A stretch of DNA of 64,000 nucleotides from Lachnospiraceae bacterium. Its GTDB lineage: Bacteria > Bacillota > Clostridia > Lachnospirales > Lachnospiraceae. A program made the position numbers and the translations under genes. The notes beneath the pieces are model-generated. The model worked only from the letters and a program-made list of their open reading frames with translations. It did no database searches and had not been told where the DNA came from. This document shows positions 51,843-61,099 of the stretch, piece after piece (the first letter of the stretch is position 1; every line of letters begins with the position of its first letter). Where the stretch lies: positions 14,478 to 78,477 of the forward strand of contig VSNO01000001.1 of the NCBI GenBank assembly GCA_009774375.1, read 5' to 3'.

Positions 51843-51899
51843 ATGAAAAATATCTAAGAAAACTGTATACTATATCTCATAGGGAAAAGATATCGCTAT

Positions 51900-51954
51900 G
51901 TGGCACATCGGTGCAGGCAAAAGCGGCGCAGTGCCACAGGGCGGTTTCTTTTTT
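51900..51954 (+). promoter_or_regulatory. attenuator-like hairpin in xylB leader
   Basis: GTGGCAC pairs with GTGCCAC across 24 nt, with TTTCTTTTTTG following at 51944. It resembles a terminator inside the xylB leader. A second small palindrome, GTGCTCGAGCAC, lies at 51967-51978. No known riboswitch is recognised. Confidence 0.35.
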
Positions 51955-52060
51955 GCAGGCAGGCGTGCTCGAGCACATTATGGATACACATGGGCAGGGT
52001 TCTTTGACGGCCGTGTGCATCGGTCACAGCGAACGGCAAATAACGAATGGAGGTATTTTT

Positions 52061-53536
52061 ATGTACTATGTAGGTGTAGATCTGGGAACCTCGGCGGTAA
52101 AGCTTCTTTTGATGGAAGGAACAGGGAAGATCGCAAATATCGTCTCCAGGGAGTATCCGCTGTATTTCCCGAACCCGGGATGGAGTGAGCAGGATCCTGA
52201 GGACTGGTGGAGCGCGGTGAAGGAAGGATTAAAGGAGCTGATAAAGGACTGTGACAGGTCACAAGTGGCGGGTATCAGCTTTGGCGGCCAGATGCACGGG
52301 CTCGTGATCCTGGACAAGGACGACAATGTGATCCGTCCCGCGATCCTGTGGAATGACGGCAGGACACAGGAGGAGACGGATTACCTCAACAATGAGATCG
52401 GGAAGGACAGGCTGTCAAAGTATACGGCAAATATCGCGTTTACGGGATTTACGGCGCCAAAAATCCTGTGGGTAAAAAATAAGGAGCCGGAGAACTTCGC
52501 GAAGATCAGCAAGATCATGCTGCCGAAGGATTACATCGCGTACATGCTCACAGGAAGCTTCTGCACGGATGTGTCCGACGCGTCGGGCATGCTCCTGTTC
52601 GATGTGGAGCACAAGTGCTGGTCGCGCGAGATGATGGAGATCTGCGGTGTGAGTGAGGCACAGCTTGCAAAGATCTACGAGAGCTATGATGTTGTCGGCA
52701 CATTGAAGCCGGAGGTCGCGGCGGAGCTTGGACTCTCTGAGCAGGTGAAGGTGGCGGCAGGCGCGGGCGACAATGCGGCGGCGGCGATCGGAACGGGCAC
52801 GGTCGGTGACGGGATGTGCAACATTTCGCTTGGAACAAGCGGCACGATCTTCATATCCAGCAGGAACTTCGGCGTCGACAAAAATAACGCGCTCCACTCC
52901 TTTGCGCATGCGGACGGCAGGTACCATCTGATGGGCTGTATGCTGAGCGCGGCTTCCTGCAACAAGTGGTGGATGGAGGAGATCCTGCAGACCACAGAGT
53001 TTGGCAAAGAACAGGCGGCGATCACGGACGACAGGCTCGGCAACAACCATGTCTATTTCCTGCCATATCTGATGGGCGAGCGCTCCCCGCACAATGACGC
53101 GAACGCGCGCGGTACCTTCATCGGGATGACGATGGACTCGACCAGGGCCGACCTGTATCAGGCAGTGCTCGAGGGCGTTGCGTTTGCGATCCGCGATTCC
53201 TTCGAGGTGGCAAAGAGCCTTGGCGTCGATATCCGGTCGTCCAAGATCTGCGGCGGCGGCGCGAAGAGTCCGCTCTGGAGGAAGATCTTTGCCAATGTGC
53301 TGAACATCCGGCTCGACATCATCGAGAGCGAGGAAGGGCCGGGATACGGCGGAGCGATCCTCGCAGCGGTCGCATGCGGTGAGTATGCTTCCGTGGAGGA
53401 GGCAGCGGCAAAGCTCGTCAAGGTGGTCGACAGCGTAGAACCCGACCCTGAGCTCGCAGCGCGCTATGAGGAGCGCTACCGCAGATTTGCGCGGATCTAT
53501 CCGGCAGTGAAGGAGCTGTTTCCGGAGATCTCGTAG
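52061..53536 (+). CDS. xylB: xylulokinase
   Basis: A 491-residue FGGY kinase close to XylB: N-terminal MYYVGVDLGTSAVKLLLME, substrate segment SFGGQMHGLVILDKDD, LWNDGRTQEETDYL, GTVGDGMCNISLGTSGT and the ATP-binding KICGGGAKSPLWRKIFANVL. It phosphorylates D-xylulose to xylulose-5-phosphate. ATG 52061 is preceded by GGAGG; the open frame upstream (to 51911) is leader sequence. No xylose isomerase or xylose transporter is in the window. Its product feeds the same transketolase step as the araD pathway at the left end. Confidence 0.92.
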   Translation: MYYVGVDLGTSAVKLLLMEGTGKIANIVSREYPLYFPNPGWSEQDPEDWWSAVKEGLKELIKDCDRSQVAGISFGGQMHGLVILDKDDNVIRPAILWNDGRTQEETDYLNNEIGKDRLSKYTANIAFTGFTAPKILWVKNKEPENFAKISKIMLPKDYIAYMLTGSFCTDVSDASGMLLFDVEHKCWSREMMEICGVSEAQLAKIYESYDVVGTLKPEVAAELGLSEQVKVAAGAGDNAAAAIGTGTVGDGMCNISLGTSGTIFISSRNFGVDKNNALHSFAHADGRYHLMGCMLSAASCNKWWMEEILQTTEFGKEQAAITDDRLGNNHVYFLPYLMGERSPHNDANARGTFIGMTMDSTRADLYQAVLEGVAFAIRDSFEVAKSLGVDIRSSKICGGGAKSPLWRKIFANVLNIRLDIIESEEGPGYGGAILAAVACGEYASVEEAAAKLVKVVDSVEPDPELAARYEERYRRFARIYPAVKELFPEIS

Positions 53537-53571
53537 ACAGATCAGATAAAAGTCGCAGGCATATATTTTGC

Positions 53572-53609
53572 AAAAGAGGCACTGGGGATCAGGTGCTTCT
53601 TTTACTTTT
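53572..53609 (+). terminator. terminator of xylB
   Basis: AAAAGAGGCAC pairs with GTGCTTCTTTT (one G-U) around a 10-nt loop; further T-rich sequence ACTTTTA follows. Confidence 0.7.
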
Positions 53610-53712
53610 ATGCACACGGGCGTCCAGAGGAAAATGTCAGCATGCGCTGACGGACGCCCGGCGCGCGGGCAGGGGGAATATGGCTCTTCTCTGCTTGATT
53701 GCACACGGACAC
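53606..53712. repeat. dispersed structured repeat, copy B
   Basis: Same plan as copy A (24836-24951): CTTTTATGCACACGG after a terminator T-run. Hairpin 1 has outer arms GGGCGTCC (53618-53625) and GGACGCCC (53652-53659) around GTCAGC-atgc-like loop-GCTGAC. Hairpin 2 is CGGGCAG (53666-53672) with CTGCTTG (53691-53697). Stem changes relative to copy A are paired. The 344-bp gap between xylB and the SNF2 gene contains only this element and the xylB terminator. Confidence 0.75.
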
Positions 53713-53880
53713 TTTGCTCGATCGTTTCATGGACACTGTCTGTTATATAAAGTTTAATTGTCCTCGACTTTTCGGGGATATGATGGTATGATATTAAAGG
53801 AAAAAGTGATCGTTATTTTGTATCGATACGGATGCTCAGTACAAAAAGAGCGACAAAGGATAAGAGAAGCAGGAAAGAAC

Positions 53881-56800
53881 ATGTACAGTTGGGAAAAATT
53901 ATTTGACAGTGTGGCGCTGGCAAGGGCGAGGGCGATCGACAGCAGCAGAGTTACGATCGAGAAAAGGGACGACACACACATAGACGCGGCGGTAATGTCG
54001 ATGGGTAGGACGGAAGTCTCGATCACGCTGAGAGACGGGGTGCCTTATATCATGAAATGCAAGTGTCCCAAGGCGAGGAGCGGCAGGAAATGTGAGCATA
54101 TGGCTGCAGCGCTGTATAAGATCGAAGAGACCGGTCGTGCAGGGGCGAAAGAGAACACCGCTCCGGAGCAGGAGACAGTAGCACCCCGCAAGAATACAGT
54201 GGCAAAAGCATCTGGCGGGACAAAGAAGGCGCAGGCCGGTATCGATGATTTGCAGAAGCTGTGGGACACGGCAATAGGACAGGATCCGGAGGAAGCACCT
54301 GCACCCAAGAAGCGCGGCGGGAAGTCGAAGGCGCAGCTCGAGGCAGAGCGCATTGCCGCGGAGGAGGCTGCCAGGCAGGCAGAGAAAGAGGAGACAGAGC
54401 GGCGGATCGCGGAGCGGAAAGCCCAGAAGGCGGCAGCGAAGGCAGACCGCAGGCGCAGGCGTGCGGAGGCAGAGGAAGCGCAGCAAAGAGCGCGCGAGGA
54501 GGAGGCTGCGCGGAGGGCGGAAGCGGAAAAGAGGCAGCAGGAGGAAGCGGCACGCCAGCGACAGGAGGAGCAGAAGATCCGCGAAGAAGCCGAAAAAAGA
54601 AAAAGGGAGCAGGAAGAGGAAGCAATGAGGAAGAAGCAGGAGAAGGTAAAAGCGGCGATCGCGAGAAAGAACGAGGAGGAGACGCAGCCCACAACGGCTT
54701 CGGCACCGGCAGTGCAGTACCAGTATTTTGATATCGATGCGATCAGGAAAAAGCTCGAATTTTCGAGAGATGCACTGGAGAAGGGACAGCAGTACATGGA
54801 TGCCGGCACAGTCCGCGTGGAAAGCATCGATGTCGGATACTATGATCAGATGGACGATATGGCCGCCCATGTCAGTGCGGTGGCGGATTACCGCAAGCAT
54901 CAGTTCCGCATCAGTGTGATCTTCAACAGAGAGACGATGCTCAGGACGGACTGTGGCTGTCCGCAGTGCAGCCGGTCCTATGGCTATGGCTGGTATTCCA
55001 GACAGAACAGCAATTGTGCGTTTGTCGCAGCGGTGCTCGCGTATACGCAGGCGTACATGCAGCAGAAGGAAGTGGGTGATGCGACGGACAAGCGGGGCGC
55101 GATGCTGCTCGCTGATTTCCAGCGCAGTCACACGAACCAGATCGTGGCGAGTGCGGCCATGCAGGAGGAGGTTCTGAACCTTGCGCCGCGGCTCATACGA
55201 TACGGCGATGGGCTGCGCCTCTCGTTCAGGATCGGAGTGGGGAAGCTTTTTGTAGTCAAGGATCTGATCGAGTTCTGTGAGCAGGTGAGGAATTCCGAGA
55301 CCGTGCAGTATGGTACGAGCACAAAGCTGAACCAGAATATCAACAATTTCAGTCCCCGCGCAAGACAGTGGCATGAATTTCTGAGCAAGGTCATCCAGGA
55401 GGAGGAGGATCTGATCAACCGCATCAGTGAGATGCGCTATTACTATTATGAAAAGAAAAGAAAATGTCCTGATTTTGAGCTGTATGGATGGCGGCTTGAC
55501 CAGTTCTGTGAAATATTGGGTGACGATGCCATCGATTACGAGGATAAATCCAGCGTGAAGAAGGAAAAGGCACAGCTCACCTGCAGGGAAGGCATGCCGA
55601 AGCTCACGATGCAGATACGAAAGAGCAGTCTTGGCAGGAAGAAAGAATTTCATGGCGTCGATGTCTCCTGCAACATGCCGGAATTCTATATTGGAGCAGC
55701 GAATGCCTGCTATATCAAAGATGGAATCCTGTACAGGACGGACATTGCCATCATAAATAAGATACGTCCCCTGCTCGACAAAGCAAACAGAGGGCAGATC
55801 CAGTTCCAGATCGGGCGTTCCAAGCTCACGGATTTCTATTATTCCATGCTGCCGCAGCTCGAGGAGGTCTTTACGGTCATGGAGGAGGACAGCGAGGAGA
55901 TCCACAGGCATCTGCCGCCGGAGGTGGTGTTCATCTTTTATCTCGATTCTGTGAATGGCGATATCACCTGCCGCGTGACAGCCCGGTACGGAGAAAAAGA
56001 GTGTTCCGTGATCGAGTCCGTGCTGTCAGATCCGATCACGACCTATTATGAGAGCTTTCGTCTGGAAGGGCGTGAGCGTGAGATCTTCCTTCTCACAAAA
56101 CAGATCTTCCCATATGCCGATAAAGAGCGCGATCTGTTCTGCTGCAACTGTGAGGAGGACAGCATCTATGAGGTGCTCAACAGCGGTGTGGAGCGGCTGG
56201 CCGAGCTTGGGGAGGTGCGCTGCACGAACGCGTTCAAGAGTCTGAACATCGTGCGGAAGATGAGCATGTCTGTCGGCGTGTCGGTGTCGAGCGGCCTGCT
56301 CGATCTGGAGATCGACACGGAGAACATCAGCAGGGAGGAGCTGCTCGACGTGCTGAAAGGCTACAAGCTGCACAAGAAATATTACAGGCTGAAAAACGGC
56401 GATTTTGTCAATCTGGAGGACGAAAATCTGCAGATGCTCAGGGAACTGATGGATACGATGCATCTGCCGCCTAAAGAGTTCATCAAGGGCAGGATCCACC
56501 TGCCGGTCTACCGCACGCTCTATCTGGACAAGCTGCTCGAGGAGAAGGAGGGGCTGTACACAAACAGGGATCATACGTTCCGCGAGATGGTCAAGAATTT
56601 TAAGACGATCAGCGATGCGGACTACGAGGTGCCCGCAGGCTTAAAGCGCGTCATGCGAAGCTATCAGAAGAATGGTTTCAAGTGGCTCAAGACCCTGCAG
56701 TCCTGCCAGTTTGGCGGAATCCTTGCGGATGACATGGGACTTGGCAAGACGATCCAGGCGATCTCCTTCTTGCTGTCGGAGAAAAAGAAGGGCGTGACTT

Positions 56801-58035
56801 CGCTTGTCGTCTCACCCGCTTCGCTGGTGTTCAACTGGGGCGAGGAGTTAGAGCGCTTTGGAGCAGGTCTGAAGGTCCAGCTCATCACAGGCGACCAGCA
56901 GGAGCGCCAGAAAAAGATCGAGGAGTATGCGGAATATGACGTGAGTATTACATCCTACGATCTGCTCCGGCGGGATATCTCGTATTATGAGGACAAGAAG
57001 TTTACCTATGAGATCATCGATGAGGCGCAGTATATCAAGAATCATACGACGGCGGCGGCAAAGGCAGTAAAGGTGATCGACAGCAGGATGCGGATCGCGC
57101 TGACGGGCACGCCGATCGAGAACCGGCTGAGCGAACTGTGGAGTATCTTTGATTATCTGATGCCGGGATTCCTGTACAGTTACGAAGTCTTCAAGCGCGA
57201 TATCGAGACGCCGATCGCCAAGTATGACGACAAGAACGCCATGGCGAGGCTGCAGCGGATGGTAGGTCCTTTTATCATGCGCCGCCTGAAATCCGATGTC
57301 TTAAAAGACCTTCCGGACAAGCTCGAGGAAGTGCGTTATGTCAAATTTGACAAGGCGCAGCAGACAGCTTATGATGCGCAGGTAGTGCATATGCAGGAAA
57401 TGCTGGCAAAGCAGGATGATGAAGATTTTAACAGGAACAAGATGAAGGTGTTTGCCGAGCTGACAAGGCTGCGGCAGATCTGCTGCGATCCAAACCTGTG
57501 CTTTGACAATTACAAGGGAGAGTCTGCAAAGCTCGACTCCTGTGTGGAACTGGTGCAGAGTGCGATGGACGGCGGACATAAGATGCTGCTGTTCTCCCAG
57601 TTCACATCGATGCTCGAGCTGATCAGAAAACGCCTTGATGAGCAGGAGATCGCGTACTATGTGATCACAGGGGAAACATCCAAGGAAAAACGTCTGCAGC
57701 TTGTGAAAGCATTTAATGAGGATGATGTCCCGGTATTCCTGATCTCGCTGAAGGCGGGCGGCGTCGGTCTGAACCTGACTGGGGCGGATGTCGTCATCCA
57801 CTACGATCCCTGGTGGAATATCGCCGCACAGAATCAGGCGACTGACAGGGCGCACCGCATAGGCCAGACAAAGAAAGTGACAGTGTACAGGCTGATTGCA
57901 AGGCACAGCGTCGAGGAGAAGATCCTGAAACTGCAGGAGACGAAGCGCGACCTCGCAGAGCAGGTCATGAACGGGGAGCTCGGACAGCTCGGGAGCATGA
58001 GTAAGGAGGAACTGATGGATCTGCTGCAGGGATGA
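53881..58035 (+). CDS. SWIM-domain SNF2-family DEAD/H-box helicase
   Basis: A 1384-residue protein. A SWIM zinc finger lies near residues 60-80 (CKCPKARSGRKCEHMAAAL). A very charged Ala/Glu/Arg/Lys coiled coil spans about 130-270. A second Cys-rich patch (DCGCPQCSRSYGYG) lies near residue 360. The C-terminal 480 residues are the SNF2 motor: ILADDMGLGKTIQAI (about 947), DEAQYIKNH (about 1045), LTGTPIENRLSELWSIFDYL, and the helicase C half with SLKAGGVGLNLTGADVVIHYDPWWN and QATDRAHRIGQ. Bacterial SNF2 proteins remodel protein-DNA or RNA polymerase complexes. No methylase or nuclease neighbours are seen. ATG 53881 is chosen for the GGAAAG site; the frame opens at 53758. Confidence 0.88.
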   Translation: MYSWEKLFDSVALARARAIDSSRVTIEKRDDTHIDAAVMSMGRTEVSITLRDGVPYIMKCKCPKARSGRKCEHMAAALYKIEETGRAGAKENTAPEQETVAPRKNTVAKASGGTKKAQAGIDDLQKLWDTAIGQDPEEAPAPKKRGGKSKAQLEAERIAAEEAARQAEKEETERRIAERKAQKAAAKADRRRRRAEAEEAQQRAREEEAARRAEAEKRQQEEAARQRQEEQKIREEAEKRKREQEEEAMRKKQEKVKAAIARKNEEETQPTTASAPAVQYQYFDIDAIRKKLEFSRDALEKGQQYMDAGTVRVESIDVGYYDQMDDMAAHVSAVADYRKHQFRISVIFNRETMLRTDCGCPQCSRSYGYGWYSRQNSNCAFVAAVLAYTQAYMQQKEVGDATDKRGAMLLADFQRSHTNQIVASAAMQEEVLNLAPRLIRYGDGLRLSFRIGVGKLFVVKDLIEFCEQVRNSETVQYGTSTKLNQNINNFSPRARQWHEFLSKVIQEEEDLINRISEMRYYYYEKKRKCPDFELYGWRLDQFCEILGDDAIDYEDKSSVKKEKAQLTCREGMPKLTMQIRKSSLGRKKEFHGVDVSCNMPEFYIGAANACYIKDGILYRTDIAIINKIRPLLDKANRGQIQFQIGRSKLTDFYYSMLPQLEEVFTVMEEDSEEIHRHLPPEVVFIFYLDSVNGDITCRVTARYGEKECSVIESVLSDPITTYYESFRLEGREREIFLLTKQIFPYADKERDLFCCNCEEDSIYEVLNSGVERLAELGEVRCTNAFKSLNIVRKMSMSVGVSVSSGLLDLEIDTENISREELLDVLKGYKLHKKYYRLKNGDFVNLEDENLQMLRELMDTMHLPPKEFIKGRIHLPVYRTLYLDKLLEEKEGLYTNRDHTFREMVKNFKTISDADYEVPAGLKRVMRSYQKNGFKWLKTLQSCQFGGILADDMGLGKTIQAISFLLSEKKKGVTSLVVSPASLVFNWGEELERFGAGLKVQLITGDQQERQKKIEEYAEYDVSITSYDLLRRDISYYEDKKFTYEIIDEAQYIKNHTTAAAKAVKVIDSRMRIALTGTPIENRLSELWSIFDYLMPGFLYSYEVFKRDIETPIAKYDDKNAMARLQRMVGPFIMRRLKSDVLKDLPDKLEEVRYVKFDKAQQTAYDAQVVHMQEMLAKQDDEDFNRNKMKVFAELTRLRQICCDPNLCFDNYKGESAKLDSCVELVQSAMDGGHKMLLFSQFTSMLELIRKRLDEQEIAYYVITGETSKEKRLQLVKAFNEDDVPVFLISLKAGGVGLNLTGADVVIHYDPWWNIAAQNQATDRAHRIGQTKKVTVYRLIARHSVEEKILKLQETKRDLAEQVMNGELGQLGSMSKEELMDLLQG

Positions 58036-58063
58036 GCTTTGGGGCGCTGCCGCGGATGATATG

Positions 58064-58095
58064 CCATAATGGCAGGCGTGTGCCTGCCATTATGG
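58064..58095. terminator. bidirectional hairpin between SNF2 and AraC genes
   Basis: CCATAATGGCAGGC pairs with GCCTGCCATTATGG (14 bp, loop GTGT). It overlaps the last codons of the convergent AraC gene. No clear T-run, so termination is likely but not certain. Confidence 0.5.
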
Positions 58096-58992
58096 GTGAG
58101 CCGCGGAATTGCGCGGATTTTTGGTGCTCTGCATGCGGAACTGCTTCGGCGTGATATTTTTGTATTTGCGGAAGGTCTTGATCATGTGGCTGCAGTCGGC
58201 AAAACCTGCCGCCTGGCTGATGTAGGTCATGTCATAATCAGTGAAGAGCAGCATGTCCTCCGTCTTGATCACGCGGATATACTCGATGTACTCCTTGCAG
58301 GAGCGCCCATAGATCTGGCGGAACTGCTTGGCGAAGAAGGAGTAGCTCATGTTGCAGCGCATGGCGAGCTGCTCGACTTTCAGCGGCTGGTCGGAGTGGG
58401 CGTCAATGTACTCGGTGATGGTCTCGATGGAGCTGCCCGACGGGGGGGAGACCTCGTAGGACGGCGTAAAGCCGTGCGTCCGCCAGACGCGCAGTATGTT
58501 TACCAGGATACAGTTGAGGTAGGAGTACATGACCATGTAGTGGCCATAATACTTGTTCTGTGCTTCCCGCGCGCAGCCGTCGAAAAATTCCATCACAGGA
58601 AAACCCGAAAGCTCCTGCGACGAGAAGAAGAAGGGAACCTCCGGATCTTCCATCGCCTGCAGAACGGCGCTTTTGAGCTGGGGCACATAGCCGATATTTT
58701 CGCGGAACCGGTTTAAGTCAAATTTGATCACGTAATATAACAGATGATCCTGCATGCCGGGCATGTTGTATACTGCATGGATGGTCTTGGGCGGCAGGGC
58801 CGCCATGTCGCCGGTATGCAGCAGGTACTGGTTCTCGTCGCTCTCGATCAGGGCGGTGCCCTCGACCATCAGAATGAGCTCCATATAGTGATGCCAGTGA
58901 GAGCGCACTGGAAAAGCGTTCTTTGCCGTGTCAAACAGGAAAGCTTCGTAGGGGGAGTTCAGCAGATCCCCCGGTTCAAACAGATTGTACAT
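58090..58992 (-). CDS. AraC-family transcriptional regulator
   Basis: A 300-residue regulator with an N-terminal cupin sensor (residues about 20-110: HWHHYMELILMVEGTALIES, HTGDMAALPPKTIHAV) and a C-terminal double HTH (about 195-295: LKVEQLAMRCNMSYSFFAKQF, then YISQAAGFADCSHMIKTFRKYKNITPKQFR). Such proteins sense sugars or related ligands. No target is obvious: the SNF2 gene is convergent and the anti-sigma pair lies downstream of its start in the same direction as the AraC gene. The start follows AGGAGG. Confidence 0.9.
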   Translation of the reverse strand: MYNLFEPGDLLNSPYEAFLFDTAKNAFPVRSHWHHYMELILMVEGTALIESDENQYLLHTGDMAALPPKTIHAVYNMPGMQDHLLYYVIKFDLNRFRENIGYVPQLKSAVLQAMEDPEVPFFFSSQELSGFPVMEFFDGCAREAQNKYYGHYMVMYSYLNCILVNILRVWRTHGFTPSYEVSPPSGSSIETITEYIDAHSDQPLKVEQLAMRCNMSYSFFAKQFRQIYGRSCKEYIEYIRVIKTEDMLLFTDYDMTYISQAAGFADCSHMIKTFRKYKNITPKQFRMQSTKNPRNSAAHP

Positions 58993-59217
58993 GGTGCAAT
59001 GCCTCCTGGCAGTTTTCGACCGAAGTCAAATAAAAGTGTTGAACAGTTTCATATTGTTTAGCTATTATATCATGGGCAAATCAGTTTTTCCATACATTTT
59101 TCATACTCCTTTCAAATGTTCTCCGCCATATAGGGAAATGGAATGGGAGTGCTGAACATCAGGTATCTTTCAACCGGGACTGCAGTATCTTGAAAGCCAT
59201 ATGGCCATAAACAAAAT

Positions 59218-59829
59218 TCAGTCCGCAAGGATATTGTCAACCACAAACTTAATATCTTTTATTTCTCCCTCCATTCCCAGATATTCCGTTTCCTGTTCTG
59301 AATTTTCGGGATTCCACTGTACGTCACTTGGATAGCAGAGAATATAGGTTCTGTCACTGGTAGAAAACAGATAACGGTACGGGACAAAATCATATCCCTT
59401 TTCTATGAATTGTTCCGGTGTCATGGATTCCTCATAGCAGACGATATAAAACAGAACACCGCCGTCAAATGCGTCGATTCCTGCACTGACATCTTCTCTG
59501 ACCTGTGTGTGATAAACAATATAATTCTGACCATTTGTTTCTACAGAATATTTTCCCTTCCAATCGTCGGGCAGGATCAGCATAAGATTGATTTCCTCCA
59601 ACTTTATCGTCGCCTGTTCTACGGGCACTTCAACCACTGTTTCACGGGCAAAGGCAAACGCGCCTGCACTAAAGCTGCACGCCATAAGCACAAAAGCTGC
59701 GGCGGCAGTAAGGAAACGTCTGATTGTCTGACGGTGATGCAGCTGTCTGTAATTTGGTATTTTCTCTGCCTGTTCAACAAGCCTGTCATCAATGTCCCCA
59801 ATATGTTCGGAAAGCTGTTTTTTGTTCAT
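59218..59829 (-). CDS. anti-sigma-like membrane protein (DUF4367 type)
   Basis: A 203-residue protein: a cytoplasmic N-terminus (residues 1-36) rich in basic residues, one membrane helix (about 37-57: FLTAAAAFVLMACSFSAGAFAF) and an external domain of about 140 residues resembling DUF4367 tails (MTPEQFIEKGYDFVPYRYLF). Its ATG overlaps the stop of the ECF sigma gene by 4 bp, so the two are translationally coupled. The role as membrane anti-sigma factor is inferred from this arrangement. Confidence 0.7.
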   Translation of the reverse strand: MNKKQLSEHIGDIDDRLVEQAEKIPNYRQLHHRQTIRRFLTAAAAFVLMACSFSAGAFAFARETVVEVPVEQATIKLEEINLMLILPDDWKGKYSVETNGQNYIVYHTQVREDVSAGIDAFDGGVLFYIVCYEESMTPEQFIEKGYDFVPYRYLFSTSDRTYILCYPSDVQWNPENSEQETEYLGMEGEIKDIKFVVDNILAD

Positions 59830-60383
59830 ACTTCGATTCCCTCACTTTCTAAATATTTTTTTAACCTGCGGCGCATTTCGTACAGCATGGATTTTACCTT
59901 GCTCTGACTGAAGCCTGTGTATTTACAGATCGTATCGATGGAATCAAAATACCAGTACCGCCGTATAAATACAGTTCGTTTTTCTTCCTCTAACCGCCAG
60001 AGAAACGTATCAATCGTACTTTTAATATGTTTTTTTTCGATTTCTGATTCTATGCTGTCTGTCCCAGATACGCAGTCGCCTAATTCCTCTAATGATGTAA
60101 CAACAGCCGGATTTCTTTTTGCAGCAGAAATATATTCGTATTTCTTCAAAGCCAGATTTCTGACAATCCTGCTCAAAAATACGGAAAATCTGTTTGGGTG
60201 CTTATCCGGGATTGCGTTCCAGACTGCAAGGTAAGTATCGTTGATACATTCTTCCCGGTCCTGGTAGTTTGAGAGAATGTTGTTTGCGATATGATTACAA
60301 AGCCTGCCATATTTTGAAGATGTTTCTGCAATCGCACGTTCATCTCTTGCCCAGTAAAGGCTTACAATCGTCTCGTCATCCAT
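59826..60383 (-). CDS. ECF-type RNA polymerase sigma factor
   Basis: A 185-residue ECF sigma factor: region 2 (residues about 20-85: YSNYQDREECINDTYLAVWNAIP, FLSRIVRNLALKKYEY) and region 4 (about 120-175: FIRRYWYFDSIDTICKYTG, then SQSKVKSMLYEMRRRLKKYL). It is coupled to the anti-sigma-like gene at 59218. It is divergent from a second ECF operon 191 bp away. The start follows CGAGGAGG. Confidence 0.9.
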   Translation of the reverse strand: MDDETIVSLYWARDERAIAETSSKYGRLCNHIANNILSNYQDREECINDTYLAVWNAIPDKHPNRFSVFLSRIVRNLALKKYEYISAAKRNPAVVTSLEELGDCVSGTDSIESEIEKKHIKSTIDTFLWRLEEEKRTVFIRRYWYFDSIDTICKYTGFSQSKVKSMLYEMRRRLKKYLESEGIEV

Positions 60384-60502
60384 TGTATGGATTCACCTCC
60401 TCGTTATTTTGCTGATAAACAGCCTACACTATACTAAGTACGGATCTTGTCATTTTGGTTGTGAAAAAATAAAATTTTTCTTTTACATTTTTAATGATAA
60501 AA

Positions 60503-60531
60503 TGTAACAAACACTTTAGATATTTCGTTAT
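60503..60531 (+). promoter_or_regulatory. ECF-type promoter of the sigma operon
   Basis: TGTAAC, 17 nt and CGTTAT. The same elements occur at 61824-61853; the first 13 bases (ATGTAACAAA[C/T]AC) match 12 of 13. The arrangement suggests autoregulation by the sigma factor encoded downstream. Confidence 0.55.
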
Positions 60532-60574
60532 AATTAATGAGTAAGCAAAAGAAGAACACTAGCGAGGGAAACAC

Positions 60575-61099
60575 ATGATATTCCTGATGATGATAGATAC
60601 ACCAGCGGAGAAAAGGAAATTTGTCATCCTATACGAGAAATATAGATATCTGATGCAGAAAGTTGCCACAGATATATTACGTGATTGCTTTTTGGCAGAG
60701 GACGCAGTACAGGATGCATTTATGCATCTGGCTAAAAATATGGGTAAAGTAAATGAAACGGACAGCGTGGCGACAAAAAGGTATCTGATTACTATTACAA
60801 AGAATGCAGCTATCGATATATACAGAAAGAGGCGTGTACAAATGCAGAAGGAAATATATATAGATGAACTAGATGAGGATGCGCAATTGTCCTATACAGA
60901 GACAGATGTGGAGAATAGCGTTTTGGATGTGCTGAAGAACCTGCCTGTGAAATACAGGGATATTTTTTTGCTGAAATATTCGGCAAATTTAGAAAACAGC
61001 GAAATAGCAAAATTGTGTGGTATTCAGGAAGGGACAGTCAGACAACGAATTGCCAGGGGCAAGGTACTCATTGAAGAAGCATTAGGAAAAGAAGGATAA
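60575..61099 (+). CDS. ECF-type RNA polymerase sigma factor
   Basis: A 174-residue ECF sigma factor: region 2 (residues about 20-90: KYRYLMQKVATDILRDCFLAEDAVQDAFMHLAKN, TKRYLITITKNAAIDIYRKR) and region 4 (about 115-170: LPVKYRDIFLLKYSANLENSEIAKL, then EGTVRQRIARGKVLIEEAL). Its stop overlaps the ATG of the anti-sigma-like gene by one base (TAATG), so they are coupled. An ECF-like promoter precedes it. The start follows GAGGG. Confidence 0.9.
   Translation: MIFLMMIDTPAEKRKFVILYEKYRYLMQKVATDILRDCFLAEDAVQDAFMHLAKNMGKVNETDSVATKRYLITITKNAAIDIYRKRRVQMQKEIYIDELDEDAQLSYTETDVENSVLDVLKNLPVKYRDIFLLKYSANLENSEIAKLCGIQEGTVRQRIARGKVLIEEALGKEG

Noticed and set aside
52415..53704. 429-codon minus-strand open frame over xylB
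   Set aside because: Antisense shadow; the plus strand is a clear xylulokinase, and the N-terminal part is just the structured repeat read backwards.
53899..55911. 670-codon open frame on the minus strand inside the SNF2 gene
   Set aside because: Antisense shadow of a Lys/Glu/Arg-rich coding region; composition is Leu/Arg/Cys-rich nonsense and there is no ribosome site.
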